Source of the DNA: Prevotellamassilia sp.
Lineage (GTDB): Bacteria > Bacteroidota > Bacteroidia > Bacteroidales > Bacteroidaceae
Assembly (NCBI GenBank): GCA_009775705.1
Contig: VSQE01000004.1
Coordinates: forward strand, 5,728 to 69,727
DNA length: 64,000 nucleotides
Direction of reading: 5' to 3'
The first letter of the stretch is position 1. Each line of letters starts with the position of its first letter. Of this stretch, positions 36,872-46,691 are shown piece by piece. The notes beneath the pieces are model-generated. The model was not told the origin of the DNA. It did no database searches and saw nothing but the letters and a program-made list of their open reading frames with translations. Made by a program: the position numbers and the translations under genes.

Positions 36872-38224
36872 ATGAATAAGGATATGAGAAAAAAAGCAAT
36901 CCCGGCAGGCTGCCTTCTGGCCCTTTCACTGACAATGCTCCCGGTCTCGGCAAGCACGGTTCCTCCCGACTCGACAGGTTCCGCACAACCGGTACGGCAT
37001 CAGACCTTCCGAAAAAGACTGACCATCGGCGGCTATGGCGAAGCCGTCATGACGCGCAACTTCTACAGCGACAGCTATCTGCGTTACACCGACCCCGAAA
37101 GCAAGAAAGATGCCCAAAGCCACGGCCGCTTTGACCTGCCCCACGTGGTTCTCTACATAGGCTATGATTTCGGCAAAGGCTGGTCCATGGGTTCGGAAAT
37201 AGAATTCGAGCACGGCGGGACGGAGAGTGCCGTAGAAGTGGAGAACGAAGAAGGCGGCGAATATGAAAGCGAAATCGAGCGCGGCGGCGAAGTGGCGCTG
37301 GAACAGTTCTGGATCCAGAAGTCCTTCTGCCCGCAACTGAACCTACGCATGGGACATATCATCGTGCCTGTGGGACAGACCAACAGCCATCACATGCCCA
37401 CCGAGTTTTTCGGTGTATACCGTCCGGAAGGAGAAAACACCATCATGCCCTGCACCTGGCACGAAACGGGTATCTCCGTCTGGGGACAGACAAGATTATG
37501 GAACGAAGAAAGCAACCTGAGATACGAAGCCCTGTTCGTTTCCGGACTGGACAGCGAGCGTTTCGGCAGCAAGGGTTGGATTCATGACGGGTCGGCTTCG
37601 CCCTACGAGTTCAAAATAGCCAACACATACGCCGGCGCGGCCCGTCTGGACTTTGTCCCCTCACGGGGCATCCGTCTCTCGGCCAGCGGCTACGTGGGCA
37701 ACTCTTTCCGCAACACGCTGCGGGAAACCGACAACGGCAAGAACAACGGCATCAAGGGAACTGTCGCTATCGGGTCCTTTGACTTTGCCGTAGACCGTGC
37801 CTCGTGGATTGTACGCGGCTATGCCGACTACGGACACCTCAGCGACGCGGCACACATCTCTGCCTTCAACCGCGGAATGCCGCAGGCCTCGCCCTCGGCC
37901 CATGAATATGTGGCATCCGATGCATACGCCGTAGGTATTGAGGCCGGTTTCGACCTGTTCTCCCTTTCCCGCAAACTGTCGGGAAAGGAGCGGAAACTCT
38001 ATGTCTTCGGACGGTATGACTCCTACGACTCCATGTATAAGACGGAAGGAAACACCCTGTCCTACGACTGGTGCGGCCGCCAGCGTCTGGCCGCCGGACT
38101 GAACTACAAGCCGATGCGCGACATCGTCATCAAGGGAGAATATGCCATCGGACTGCCCGGAAGCCGCTACGCCAACGAGCCGAGCGTCTCGATAGGTATC
38201 GCCTACGCCGGTTTCTTCCTGTAA
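36872..38224 (+). CDS. Outer-membrane porin-like beta-barrel protein
   Basis: 450 aa from the ATG at 36872 (MNKDMRKKAIPAG); a second ATG at 36884 would also give a signal peptide (cleaved near PVSAS). The mature protein shows alternating strands (LTIGGYGEAVMTRNFYSD, LPHVVLYIGYDFGKGWSMGSEIEFEHGG) and ends with FF-type C-terminal residues (AGFFL), as in phosphate-selective-porin-like barrels. First gene of the operon with imelysin (40-bp gap) and the dihaem oxidoreductase. Confidence 0.75.
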   Translation: MNKDMRKKAIPAGCLLALSLTMLPVSASTVPPDSTGSAQPVRHQTFRKRLTIGGYGEAVMTRNFYSDSYLRYTDPESKKDAQSHGRFDLPHVVLYIGYDFGKGWSMGSEIEFEHGGTESAVEVENEEGGEYESEIERGGEVALEQFWIQKSFCPQLNLRMGHIIVPVGQTNSHHMPTEFFGVYRPEGENTIMPCTWHETGISVWGQTRLWNEESNLRYEALFVSGLDSERFGSKGWIHDGSASPYEFKIANTYAGAARLDFVPSRGIRLSASGYVGNSFRNTLRETDNGKNNGIKGTVAIGSFDFAVDRASWIVRGYADYGHLSDAAHISAFNRGMPQASPSAHEYVASDAYAVGIEAGFDLFSLSRKLSGKERKLYVFGRYDSYDSMYKTEGNTLSYDWCGRQRLAAGLNYKPMRDIVIKGEYAIGLPGSRYANEPSVSIGIAYAGFFL

Positions 38225-38264
38225 GGATTTATCAATTCACAAACTCATAAACCAACCGATCTCC

Positions 38265-39434
38265 ATGAACAGATTTATCAAGACCACACTGACCGCAGCT
38301 TGCGGCCTGATGCTGGCAACAGGCTTTACGGCCTGTTCCGATGACAACGAGGCAACGGCCGGAGGATTTTCCACCAAAGAACAGGTTCTGCAAGCCGCCG
38401 CCGTCCCCTATGTGGACAATACCGTCCTGCCCACCTACAAGACAATGGCCGATGAGGCCATCCGCCTCTACAACAAATGTCTGGACATTCAGGACAAGTT
38501 CAGCCGTCACGCCCTGACCGAAGCCGACATCAGGGAAGCCGGCGAATACTGGAAGAGCTCACGCAAAAGCTGGGAACTTTCCGAGGCATTCCTCTTCGGA
38601 CCGGCAGCCAACCACAACATCGACCCGCACATAGACTCCTGGCCTTTAGACAAAGCCTCCATGGACGCCCTGCTGACCGACATCCGCAACGGAAAGGAGT
38701 GGAAAATCGACAACAATGGCGGCTACGGCCTGCTGGGATTCCACGCCATCGAGTACGTACTTTTTGAACTGACGGCCGACGAGAACCATTCACTCCCTCA
38801 CAATCCTGCCCACTATACGGCGGAGGAACTCACCTACCTCGTGACGGTGGCCGAAGACCTGAGAAACCAGTGTGTGCTGTTAGAAACCTGCTGGGCCGGT
38901 GACGATGCCATCTCCGAAGAGAAACGGAACATCCTTGAAGAAGCCGGACTGGGCTACGGCGAACAATACGGCTGGATGATGAAAAACGCCGGCAAACCCG
39001 GTTCCACGTTCATCACCTTTCAGGCCGTGGCCGAAGAAATCATCCAGGGCTGCATCGACATTGCCGACGAAGTGGGCAACACGAAAATCGGCAAGCCTAA
39101 TCTTGCCGGTAACGACGAGGACCGCAACTACATCGAATCGCCCTACTCACTCAACTCCGTTGAGGACTTTCAGGACAACATCCGCTCCATCCGCAATTCT
39201 TACTGCGGCAGCAAAACGGGCGATGCCTCCATCTCCGACTATGTGAAAAGTGTAAACCCTGCCCTCGACACGCAGATACGCGCCGACATTGACAATGCCA
39301 TTGCCAAGATCGGGCTGATACCCGAACCGTTCAGAAAAAATGCCACCGGCAGGGAGGCAGAGACAGCCATCGGAGCCTGCAACGATCTCGTCTCCACACT
39401 GTCCAAGGTGATGACCGAACTCACCAAACAATAA
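38265..39434 (+). CDS. Imelysin-family lipoprotein
   Basis: 389 aa. Signal peptide with lipobox TACS (about residue 24). The imelysin signature GFHAIEY lies at residues 158-164 (His160, Glu163). Imelysin-like proteins (EfeO/IrpA relatives) are periplasmic or surface proteins tied to iron uptake. Context supports that: porin upstream, dihaem oxidoreductase 21 bp downstream, and a hemerythrin-type regulator divergent from the operon. Confidence 0.88.
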   Translation: MNRFIKTTLTAACGLMLATGFTACSDDNEATAGGFSTKEQVLQAAAVPYVDNTVLPTYKTMADEAIRLYNKCLDIQDKFSRHALTEADIREAGEYWKSSRKSWELSEAFLFGPAANHNIDPHIDSWPLDKASMDALLTDIRNGKEWKIDNNGGYGLLGFHAIEYVLFELTADENHSLPHNPAHYTAEELTYLVTVAEDLRNQCVLLETCWAGDDAISEEKRNILEEAGLGYGEQYGWMMKNAGKPGSTFITFQAVAEEIIQGCIDIADEVGNTKIGKPNLAGNDEDRNYIESPYSLNSVEDFQDNIRSIRNSYCGSKTGDASISDYVKSVNPALDTQIRADIDNAIAKIGLIPEPFRKNATGREAETAIGACNDLVSTLSKVMTELTKQ

Positions 39435-39455
39435 ACCTACCCAAACAATTACAAG

Positions 39456-41102
39456 ATGAACAAATTTCCCTTCCTGTTAGGCGCCTTCCTCATCGGTCTG
39501 TCCTCTTGTAGCGATGACGAGATCACCGATACCACCCCGACCGCTCCCGAGAACGAAAAGCCCGACTGGTACTATGCCGGCGGAAAACTGGGAACGGCCT
39601 ATCTGACCACCTCCAACGCCTACGAACAACCGACACCGGCCGTTGAGGAAGCCGGTCTCTACCAGTCGTTCAAAAACGGCGAAGCCCTGTTCGAGAAACC
39701 CTTCATGAGCAATTTCGGCGGAACGCGCCACGGCCTCGGCCCCGCCTACATCCGCACCTCGTGCATGCACTGCCATCCCGGCTACGGACACGGACAGCGC
39801 ATTCCCTCCGGCTCCTTCAGCACCAACGAAATCGGCAACGGCTGTCTGCTGGTGGTTTACAACCCCGCCACGAACGCCTACGTCAACTGGCTGGCCGGGA
39901 TGCCGCAAAGCCACGCCACGGCTCCCTTCAAGGCTCCGGTAGACGAAAGCAAGATCAAGGTGGAATGGCTGACCGCCACCGACGAATGGAACAACCGATT
40001 CCCCGACGGCGAGACCTACGAGTTGCAATATCCGAAAGTCACGATGCCCAAAGAGGCCGTCTACGTGTACAACCAAGGATTTGACTGACTGGGCGAATAC
40101 GAAGTCCTGCTGTAAAGCACCATCGGCATCTACGGCAGCGGACTGATCGATGCCATCGACGACAAGGACATCATCGAGGAATGGGCCAAACAGGAACGTG
40201 ACGGCTATATGCCGAACGGACTGAACCCCGCCATGTTCGAGAACGGACAATGGAAAAATTACTACGCCAATACGCTGCAAGGCGACGGCACGCCCTACGT
40301 GCGCCGCTACACGTATGCCCTGAGCCGCGGTCCCGTCATGGACGGAGCCGGAGCCAATGCCATCTGGAACATCACCAACGTGACACGCTCCGACCGCCGC
40401 TACCATTATCTGGATGCCGCCGGCACATACGCGGAATATTCCTCCAAAGATCCTGAGGTACAGGCCGGCTTTGAGGAATACATCGCCAAGGTTGACCCGA
40501 AGAAAGAACATGCCTCCTGGTGGAACGGCACGATGGAACAGCGCATCAAGAACTATCTCACCGCCAAAGACCTTCCGGTAGAGATGACCGATCAGGAATA
40601 CATCGACCTCATGATCTGGCACCGCGGACTGGCCGTTCCCGCCGTCCGCAATGTAGACGATGCCGCTGTCAGACGCGGCAAAAAGCTGTTCGAGGAAATA
40701 GGCTGCGCCTACTGCCACCGGCCGTCATGGACCACAGGCGAGGACATCGTGCGCGACCCCAACAATTTCCTTGCAGGCGAGGGAGCCCATCGGATGCCGC
40801 GCTATCCGCACCAGAAAATCTGGCCCTACACCGACATGGTACAGCACAAGCTGCACATGGCCAATGACATCCGCACGGGATGGTGCCGCACCACACCGTT
40901 ATGGGGACGCGGGCTACACCAGAAATGCACCGGTTCCGCCACGGCCGACCGCCTGCACGACTGCCGCGCCCGCAATGTCCTCGAAGCCATCATGTGGCAC
41001 GGCTATTCGCCCAAGAGCGACGCCCGTCGCTGTACCGAGAAGTTCCGCGAACTGCCCAAGGCCGACCGCGACGCCATCTGCAAATTCGTAGATGCCATCT
41101 GA
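39456..41102 (+). pseudogene. Di-haem oxidoreductase lipoprotein gene with two in-frame stops
   Basis: One continuous frame of 548 codons interrupted by TGA at 40086-40088 and TAA at 40113-40115, only eight codons apart; there is no frameshift. Without them the product would be a dihaem c-type oxidoreductase: lipobox LSSC near the N-terminus, CMHCH at residues 103-107 and CAYCH at 417-421. Between the stops the frame reads LGEYEVLL and after them STIGIYGSGLIDAI, both family-like. As it stands, translation gives a 210-residue product with one haem site; a second start at ATG 40209 could yield a 297-residue piece lacking a signal peptide. Probably a recent pseudogene, or a sequence error. Confidence 0.82.
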
Positions 41103-41121
41103 AACGCACACACCCTTTTCT

Positions 41122-41165
41122 TTCATCGTTTCCGTATAAGGTATACGGAAACGATGAAGGATTTT
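41122..41165 (+). terminator. Terminator of the porin-imelysin-dihaem operon
   Basis: 17-bp perfect stem TTCATCGTTTCCGTATA (41122-41138) with TATACGGAAACGATGAA (41142-41158), AGG loop, then GGATTTT. Confidence 0.85.
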
Positions 41166-41255
41166 CTCCGGCCCAGTGAACCCCATACGGAACCGATATG
41201 CCGGAGACAGCCGTATTTCCGGCTGCCGGCTTATCCGCTAACGGTATATTATTCT

Positions 41256-41263
41256 TACTTTTG
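41256..41263 (+). promoter_or_regulatory. -7 box immediately before the cytochrome c biogenesis gene
   Basis: TACTTTTG ends 4 nt before the ATG at 41268, so any transcript from it would start at or inside the start codon. Confidence 0.45.
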
Positions 41264-41267
41264 CAAC

Positions 41268-43508
41268 ATGAAAACCATAAACATTCTCCGCTATCTTTCC
41301 TTCGGATCGGCCGCCCTGCTGACAGTCGTGCTGGTCGCAGCCTCTGTCACAGAGCATCTCACGGACAGCGATACGGCCCGCCGGCTGCTTTACACCTCTC
41401 CCCTCACACTGGCCCTGTGGTGTGTGTGCACGATCACCTCACTGGTCTACCTGACACGCCGCACCGGCGGCAAGCATCCCGCCACCCTGCTCTTCCATGC
41501 GGCTTTTGCCGTCATCCTCGCCGGAGCTGCCGTCACGCACTTCACCGGAGAAAGAGGCTCCCTGACCCTCTTTCGCGGAGGCAAAACCGTCAATGGTTTT
41601 CTGTTAGACAACGGACATGTGGCCCGCCTGCCGTTCAGCATCCGTCTCATCGACTGCCACACGGATTACCATCCGGGAACACTGGCTGCTACCGACTATG
41701 TCAGCATCGTTGAAGTGAAACAGGATAACGGGAAAAGCACTCGCGACACCATCTCGATGAACCGCATTCTGGACTGCCGGAATTTCCGTTTCTACCAGAC
41801 TTCCATGAACAGAGAAAGCTCCACGTTCACCATTACCCACGATCCGTGGGGCATCGGCATCACCTATACCGGCTACCTGCTGTTGCTGACAGCAGGCATC
41901 CTCTTCTTTTTCAATCCCCGTAGCGACTTCCGCCGGCTGCTCCGGCACCCGCTGCTCCGCCGCACCTCTTTGATCTTGCTGCTGGCAGCTCTTCCCGCAA
42001 CAGCCGGGGCCGAGACTCCGAAAACCCTCCAGCGCGGACTGGCCCGCCACTTCGGAGAACTGTACATCTACCATAACGACCGCGTATGTCCGGTGCAGAC
42101 GCTGGCCACCGACTTTTGCATCTGCCTCTGCGGCAAAGACAGCTGGAACGGTCTGACGGCCGAACAGGTACTGACCGGCTGGATATTCTACTACGAAGAC
42201 TGGCGGGACGAACCGATGATACGTATCAAAAGCCGCCGCACACGCGAACTGCTGGGCATCCGGTCGGAATACGCAAGCCTCAGCGATTTCTACAGTCCGC
42301 AAGGCTACAAACTGGAGGCGGCCCTTTCCGGACAACCGGACAAGGACATACTGGAGGCCGACGGAAAATGCCGGCTCGCCGAAACGGTATGTACGGGCGC
42401 CGCCATCAGGATATTTCCCTTCCGGCCCACAGGAAGCAACCGGCCGCAATGGCTGTCGTGGACAGACGCCATGCCCCGCGAGCTGCCGTTGGAAAACTGG
42501 AAATTCATCAACGGCAGCATGGAATACGTAGCCCGGCAAATCCTGCACGGAAAGAACACACGCGCAGACGAGGCACTGCAAAAAATCCGGAAATACCAGC
42601 AGGAACAGGCGGGCAGCGGACATTTGCCCCACGAGAGCCGTTTCAGGACGGAAATCCTATACAACCGCATCCGCCACAGCCGCACAGCTGCCATCCTGTC
42701 ACTCGTTTGCGGCCTGCTGACTTTTTTTGCCAGCTACCGCAGTGTGTTGCGGAAACAACCGGACCGCCCCTCTTTCGATAGGAAACTGCTGACAGCGGCA
42801 CAAGGTATGCTGGGCCTGCTGACCCTTTTCCTGCTTTCCACCCTCGCACTGCGCGGCTACATCAGCGGCCACTGGCCACTCTCCAACGGCTACGAGACCA
42901 TGCAGTTCATGGCTTTCGCTACAGCCTTGCTCACCCTCGTCCTGTGCCGCCGTTTCCCGTTCCTCCTGCCTTTCGGGTTCCTGCTGTGCGGACTTACTTT
43001 ATTGGTATCGACAATGGGACAGAATCCTTCCCAAATATCGCAGCTCATGCCCGTACTGGCCTCACCTCTGCTCAGTCTGCACGTAGTAGTCATCATGCTG
43101 GCCTACTCTCTGCTGGCCTTCACGGCAATCGGGAGTCTCACGGCCCTGTGCATCCACTTCGCAAACCGCCGGGTAGGAACGGTAAAAATATTCCGGCAAT
43201 TAGACCTGCTGACCATCATGAACCGTCTGATGCTCTATCCGGCCCTGATGCTTCTTGCCGCCGGCATTTTCATCGGAGCTGTATGGGCCAACCAATCCTG
43301 GGGCACTTACTGGAGCTGGGACCCTAAGGAGACATGGGCGCTCGTCACACTACTGGTCTACGCCTTTCCCCTTCACGTGCGCTCATTGCCTCTGTTGCGC
43401 CGGCCGCTCTATTTCCATCTCTACCTATTTCTGGCGTTCGCCACGGTACTGATGACCTACTTCGGCGTCAACTACATTCTGGGAGGCATGCACAGTTACG
43501 CAGGCTGA
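41268..43508 (+). CDS. Fused ResB-CcsA cytochrome c biogenesis protein
   Basis: 746 aa. The N-terminal half has three or four membrane helices and a large periplasmic loop, as in ResB/Ccs1; a second part (about 500-746) has eight helices with the haem-handling WGTYWSWDPKETWAL motif of CcsA. Together these carry haem across the membrane and attach it to CxxCH motifs. The fusion is known in Bacteroidota and epsilonproteobacteria. It lies just after a dihaem c-type protein, a plausible client. Start chosen at 41268 since the next Met codons fall inside the membrane region. Confidence 0.9.
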   Translation: MKTINILRYLSFGSAALLTVVLVAASVTEHLTDSDTARRLLYTSPLTLALWCVCTITSLVYLTRRTGGKHPATLLFHAAFAVILAGAAVTHFTGERGSLTLFRGGKTVNGFLLDNGHVARLPFSIRLIDCHTDYHPGTLAATDYVSIVEVKQDNGKSTRDTISMNRILDCRNFRFYQTSMNRESSTFTITHDPWGIGITYTGYLLLLTAGILFFFNPRSDFRRLLRHPLLRRTSLILLLAALPATAGAETPKTLQRGLARHFGELYIYHNDRVCPVQTLATDFCICLCGKDSWNGLTAEQVLTGWIFYYEDWRDEPMIRIKSRRTRELLGIRSEYASLSDFYSPQGYKLEAALSGQPDKDILEADGKCRLAETVCTGAAIRIFPFRPTGSNRPQWLSWTDAMPRELPLENWKFINGSMEYVARQILHGKNTRADEALQKIRKYQQEQAGSGHLPHESRFRTEILYNRIRHSRTAAILSLVCGLLTFFASYRSVLRKQPDRPSFDRKLLTAAQGMLGLLTLFLLSTLALRGYISGHWPLSNGYETMQFMAFATALLTLVLCRRFPFLLPFGFLLCGLTLLVSTMGQNPSQISQLMPVLASPLLSLHVVVIMLAYSLLAFTAIGSLTALCIHFANRRVGTVKIFRQLDLLTIMNRLMLYPALMLLAAGIFIGAVWANQSWGTYWSWDPKETWALVTLLVYAFPLHVRSLPLLRRPLYFHLYLFLAFATVLMTYFGVNYILGGMHSYAG

Positions 43509-43589
43509 TTTGTCCACTCTCTCCATCTTTCCCTACAGGGTAAAAACGGGGAGATGGAATCCAAGAAAAAGTAAGCTGCCGAGAAAAAC

Positions 43590-43672
43590 TTTTTACATGC
43601 CTTGTAAATTTTTTCACACGCCTTGTAAAAGTTTTTACGTGCCTTGTAAAATTCTTTACACGTCACATAAAA
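43590..43672. repeat. Array 2: phased palindromes with a 21-bp period
   Basis: Units start at 43590, 43611, 43632 and about 43653; the first three are TTTTTACATGCCTTGTAAAT, TTTTCACACGCCTTGTAAAA and TTTTTACGTGCCTTGTAAAA, the fourth is degraded. Same unit and period as array 1 (6225-6286). It lies about 190 bp upstream of the coaX promoter, after the cytochrome biogenesis gene. The remaining parts of 43509-43838 show only a weak hairpin (CCATCT/AGATGG). Confidence 0.85.
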
Positions 43673-43838
43673 AAGTTTGTCAACTTTCGCAGCATACAGA
43701 AACGCGTACAAACCGGCTAAAAATAGGTTTTAACGGCAAAAAGAAACCAGTCTATGAATATGCGCTTGAAAGCAGTGATGTTGTTCTGCTCATAGCCGGA
43801 AAAAATTTACCGGACACCAATAAAAAATCCGCTTTTAC

Positions 43839-43869
43839 TTTGGCATTTTATATGCAAGACGTAACTTTG
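43839..43869 (+). promoter_or_regulatory. coaX promoter
   Basis: TTTG (43839-43842), 19 bp, TAACTTTG (43862-43869); the ATG follows only 8 nt after the -7 box. Confidence 0.7.
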
Positions 43870-43877
43870 CAGCAATT

Positions 43878-44639
43878 ATGTGCCTATCCGACAGTCATTC
43901 CGTCCATCTTACCGTTGACATCGGCAACACACGGACCAAGCTGACGGTCTTTGACAATGACCGCATTGTCTGCAAGACCGACACGGACAACGATTTGTCC
44001 GGCCCGCTCAATGACTTGTACCGGAAATACCGGCCGGAAGCCTGCGCCGTATCGGCTGTAAGACATACGGACGACCGGACTGAGGAGACACTGCAACAAC
44101 TCTCCTGCCGCATACTGCGCGTAACGGGAAAGACCCCCTCTCCCCTCCGCATGGGCTACCGGAGTCCCGAGACCTTGGGAGCCGACCGCCTGGCAGCGGT
44201 AGTAGGTGCCATCACCCTTTGTCCCGGAACGGATCTGCTGGTCATAGATGCCGGAACGTGTATCACCTACGACTTTGTCGACGCATCCGGTTTCTATGCG
44301 GGAGGGAACATCGCTCCGGGCCTGCACATGCGTCTTGAAGCCCTGCACGAGCAGACGGCCCGCCTGCCCCTGGTAGAGAAAGCGGGCGAAATCCCCGAAC
44401 TGGGAAAGGACACGGAAACAGCCATCCGCTCCGGCGTAATACAAGGAATACGCTTCGAGACGGAGGGCTATATCCGGTTGCTGGCCTCCCGCTACCCGAA
44501 TCTGCGCGTGTTCCTCACGGGAGGCGACATCTGCCGTCCGGACACAGAGACCGCATTCCGCCTGCTGACCGAGCCGGACCTGGTAGCCTACGGCCTGAAC
44601 CGCCTGCTGAAGACCAACTCCGGCCACACATCGCACTAA
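43878..44639 (+). CDS. coaX: Type III pantothenate kinase
   Basis: 253 aa. Phosphorylates pantothenate, the first step of coenzyme A synthesis. The three family motifs are DIGNTRTK (14-21), GADR near 100 and DAGTCITYD near 120. It uses the ATG at 43878, close to the promoter, so the 5' leader is very short. First gene of a three-gene operon coaX-OMP-lptC. Confidence 0.95.
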   Translation: MCLSDSHSVHLTVDIGNTRTKLTVFDNDRIVCKTDTDNDLSGPLNDLYRKYRPEACAVSAVRHTDDRTEETLQQLSCRILRVTGKTPSPLRMGYRSPETLGADRLAAVVGAITLCPGTDLLVIDAGTCITYDFVDASGFYAGGNIAPGLHMRLEALHEQTARLPLVEKAGEIPELGKDTETAIRSGVIQGIRFETEGYIRLLASRYPNLRVFLTGGDICRPDTETAFRLLTEPDLVAYGLNRLLKTNSGHTSH

Positions 44640-44657
44640 CGCAACATCACACCGAAT

Positions 44658-45968
44658 ATGATACATCTCAAGAAACTCCTGCTGCTCTCGGCCCTGACAG
44701 TCTGCTCCGGACTTGTCACCGCCCAGACCAACGGCAGCAACTCCCCCTACTCCCGCTATGGATTCGGTCTGCTCAACGACCGTGCCCAAGGCTTTAACAA
44801 AGGCATGTCGGGACTGGCCTACGGTATGCGCAACGGCAAGGAACTGAATGCGAAGAACCCCGCATCCTATTCCTCAATAGACTCCCTGTCGTTTATTTTC
44901 GACATCGGGCTGTCGCTGCAAAACGGCAATCTTGAGCAGAACGGCCGCAAGGTAAACGCACATAACACCTCCGTGGACTACGTCTCCATGGGATTCCGCG
45001 TTTCTCCCAGACTGGGTATGTCCATCGGACTTCTGCCCTTCAGCACTATCGGTTACAGCATGAACAACTCAAGGAGCATGGACCTGCCGACCGGAGAAGT
45101 GATCCAGACCATGAACTACAGCGGCGACGGCGGCTTGCACGAAGTCTACGCCGGACTCGGCTGGCAACCGCTCCGTAATTTTTCCATCGGTGCCAATATA
45201 GGCTATCTCTGGGGCAGTGTCTCGAACACGGTACTGGCCTCGTTCAACGATGCAAACATCGCCTCGACCCGCCGCTTTTATGACGCGGATGTCCGCACCT
45301 ATAAAATAGACTTCGGCATACAACACGAATTCAGCCTGAACAAGAACGACAGACTGACGGCCGGCCTCACCTACGGTCTGGGACACGGAATAGGATCGAC
45401 CGCCTATTTCTATAACCAGAAGATCACATCCGGCAATGTCAGCGGAGCCGATACGCTCGCCACCTCCAATGCCTACCAACTGCCCCACACCTTCGGAGCG
45501 GGCCTCGTATGGACACACAAAGGAAATCTGAGAATCGGTGCGGACTATCAATTGCAGAAATGGAGCAACGTCACCATGCCAACCGTCGAGGTTCAGAACG
45601 GTGAGTACCAGTACGTAGCCCGCCAAGGAAACTATACGGATTTGCACAAAATCACGGTCGGCGGAGAATATATCCCCAACCCGAACGGAGTGCGCTGGCG
45701 CGACTTCGTACGCTACCGCGCCGGCTTCAGCTATTCCACTCCCTATACCAAAGTTGACGGAAAAGACGGACCGCGTGACTACTGCGTAAGCCTGGGTGTG
45801 GGACTCCCCGTCATCAATTTCCACAACAACCGCTCCATCGTGAACATTTCCGCACAATACGAACATGTCAAGCCTAAATTCGCCGGCATGATTACTGAGA
45901 ACTATCTCCGCCTGTGCATCGGACTTTCGTTCAACGAACGCTGGTTCATGAAATGGAAAGTAGAATAA
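44658..45968 (+). CDS. Outer-membrane beta-barrel protein (FadL/PorV-like superfamily)
   Basis: 436 aa. Signal peptide about 1-22. The segment SPYSRYGFGLLNDRAQGFNKGMSGLAYG and the NPASYSSIDSLSF stretch are typical of Bacteroidota barrel proteins distantly like FadL; the C-terminus ends with aromatic residues ([10 protein letters not shown]). Substrate unknown. Follows coaX by 18 bp and overlaps lptC. Confidence 0.75.
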   Translation: MIHLKKLLLLSALTVCSGLVTAQTNGSNSPYSRYGFGLLNDRAQGFNKGMSGLAYGMRNGKELNAKNPASYSSIDSLSFIFDIGLSLQNGNLEQNGRKVNAHNTSVDYVSMGFRVSPRLGMSIGLLPFSTIGYSMNNSRSMDLPTGEVIQTMNYSGDGGLHEVYAGLGWQPLRNFSIGANIGYLWGSVSNTVLASFNDANIASTRRFYDADVRTYKIDFGIQHEFSLNKNDRLTAGLTYGLGHGIGSTAYFYNQKITSGNVSGADTLATSNAYQLPHTFGAGLVWTHKGNLRIGADYQLQKWSNVTMPTVEVQNGEYQYVARQGNYTDLHKITVGGEYIPNPNGVRWRDFVRYRAGFSYSTPYTKVDGKDGPRDYCVSLGVGLPVINFHNNRSIVNISAQYEHVKPKFAGMITENYLRLCIGLSFNERWFMKWKVE

Positions 45969-46618
45969 ACGCCTTCCGGCAGGCAGGAAAAGCCTTTGCA
46001 CCGTTTTTCCTGTCTGTCTTGTGTATGACCGTACCCTCGGGATGCGGAACCGACGCTCCCCCGATGGGAAACTCCGTGGAAAACCGGGACTCGCTCCCGG
46101 CGATGATCACCACGGGTGTATCGAAACTGATATCCGATTCGGGCGTGATCCGCTACAAGATCGTAGCCGAGGAGTGGCAGGTATTTGACAAGACGAACCC
46201 TCCGCGTCAGGTATTTCCCAAAGGTATCTTTCTGGAACGCTTCGATGAGAAATTCCATGTCAACCTTCACATCACGGCCGACACAGCCTACTGTTACAAC
46301 CAGAACCTGTGGGAACTGAGAGGACGTGTCTTCATCAAGAACGATGCAAACCGAACTACCTTCCGGACCGAAAAACTGTTCTGGGACATGAACCGGCACG
46401 AAATATATTCCGACACCTACATGCACATCGTCCGCCCCGACAAGGAACTGGAAGGAAACTGGTTCGTCTCGAACGAACAGATGACACGTTACCACGTGCG
46501 TCAGACCAACGGTTTCATGCCCATGCCTAAAGAGGAAAACGAAAAACCTGCCACCAACGATTCGGCCGCCATCCGCGAGGTCCGTCCGGCACAGGAACGT
46601 TCCAAGGACGGTTTTTAG
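45953..46618 (+). CDS. lptC: LptC-like LPS transport lipoprotein
   Basis: 221 aa from the ATG at 45953, which overlaps the upstream barrel gene by 16 bp. An N-terminal hydrophobic stretch ends in a lipobox-like PSGC, and the rest is a beta-rich jelly roll ([69 protein letters not shown]) like LptC/OstA, part of the bridge moving LPS to the outer membrane. Tail is low-complexity and charged. Confidence 0.85.
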   Translation: MESRINAFRQAGKAFAPFFLSVLCMTVPSGCGTDAPPMGNSVENRDSLPAMITTGVSKLISDSGVIRYKIVAEEWQVFDKTNPPRQVFPKGIFLERFDEKFHVNLHITADTAYCYNQNLWELRGRVFIKNDANRTTFRTEKLFWDMNRHEIYSDTYMHIVRPDKELEGNWFVSNEQMTRYHVRQTNGFMPMPKEENEKPATNDSAAIREVRPAQERSKDGF

Positions 46619-46637
46619 GTTAAAAAGACTTGTTTCG

Positions 46638-46669
46638 TTTGGCCCTTCTCCCGCTAAATCGTACTTTTG
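46638..46669 (+). promoter_or_regulatory. pgi promoter
   Basis: TTTG (46638-46641), 20 bp, TACTTTTG (46662-46669), about 22 nt before the ATG. Confidence 0.75.
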
Positions 46670-46691
46670 CAAACTGAAAACTAACAGATTA

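Noticed and set aside
40086..40088. TGA as a selenocysteine codon in the dihaem gene
   Set aside because: A TAA follows eight codons later in the same frame, and no SECIS-like hairpin is evident just after the TGA.
39477..40718. A 413-codon open frame antisense to the dihaem gene
   Set aside because: It is a Gly/Val/His-rich shadow frame over a gene with clear CxxCH motifs. Its being open across the two stops says nothing about function.
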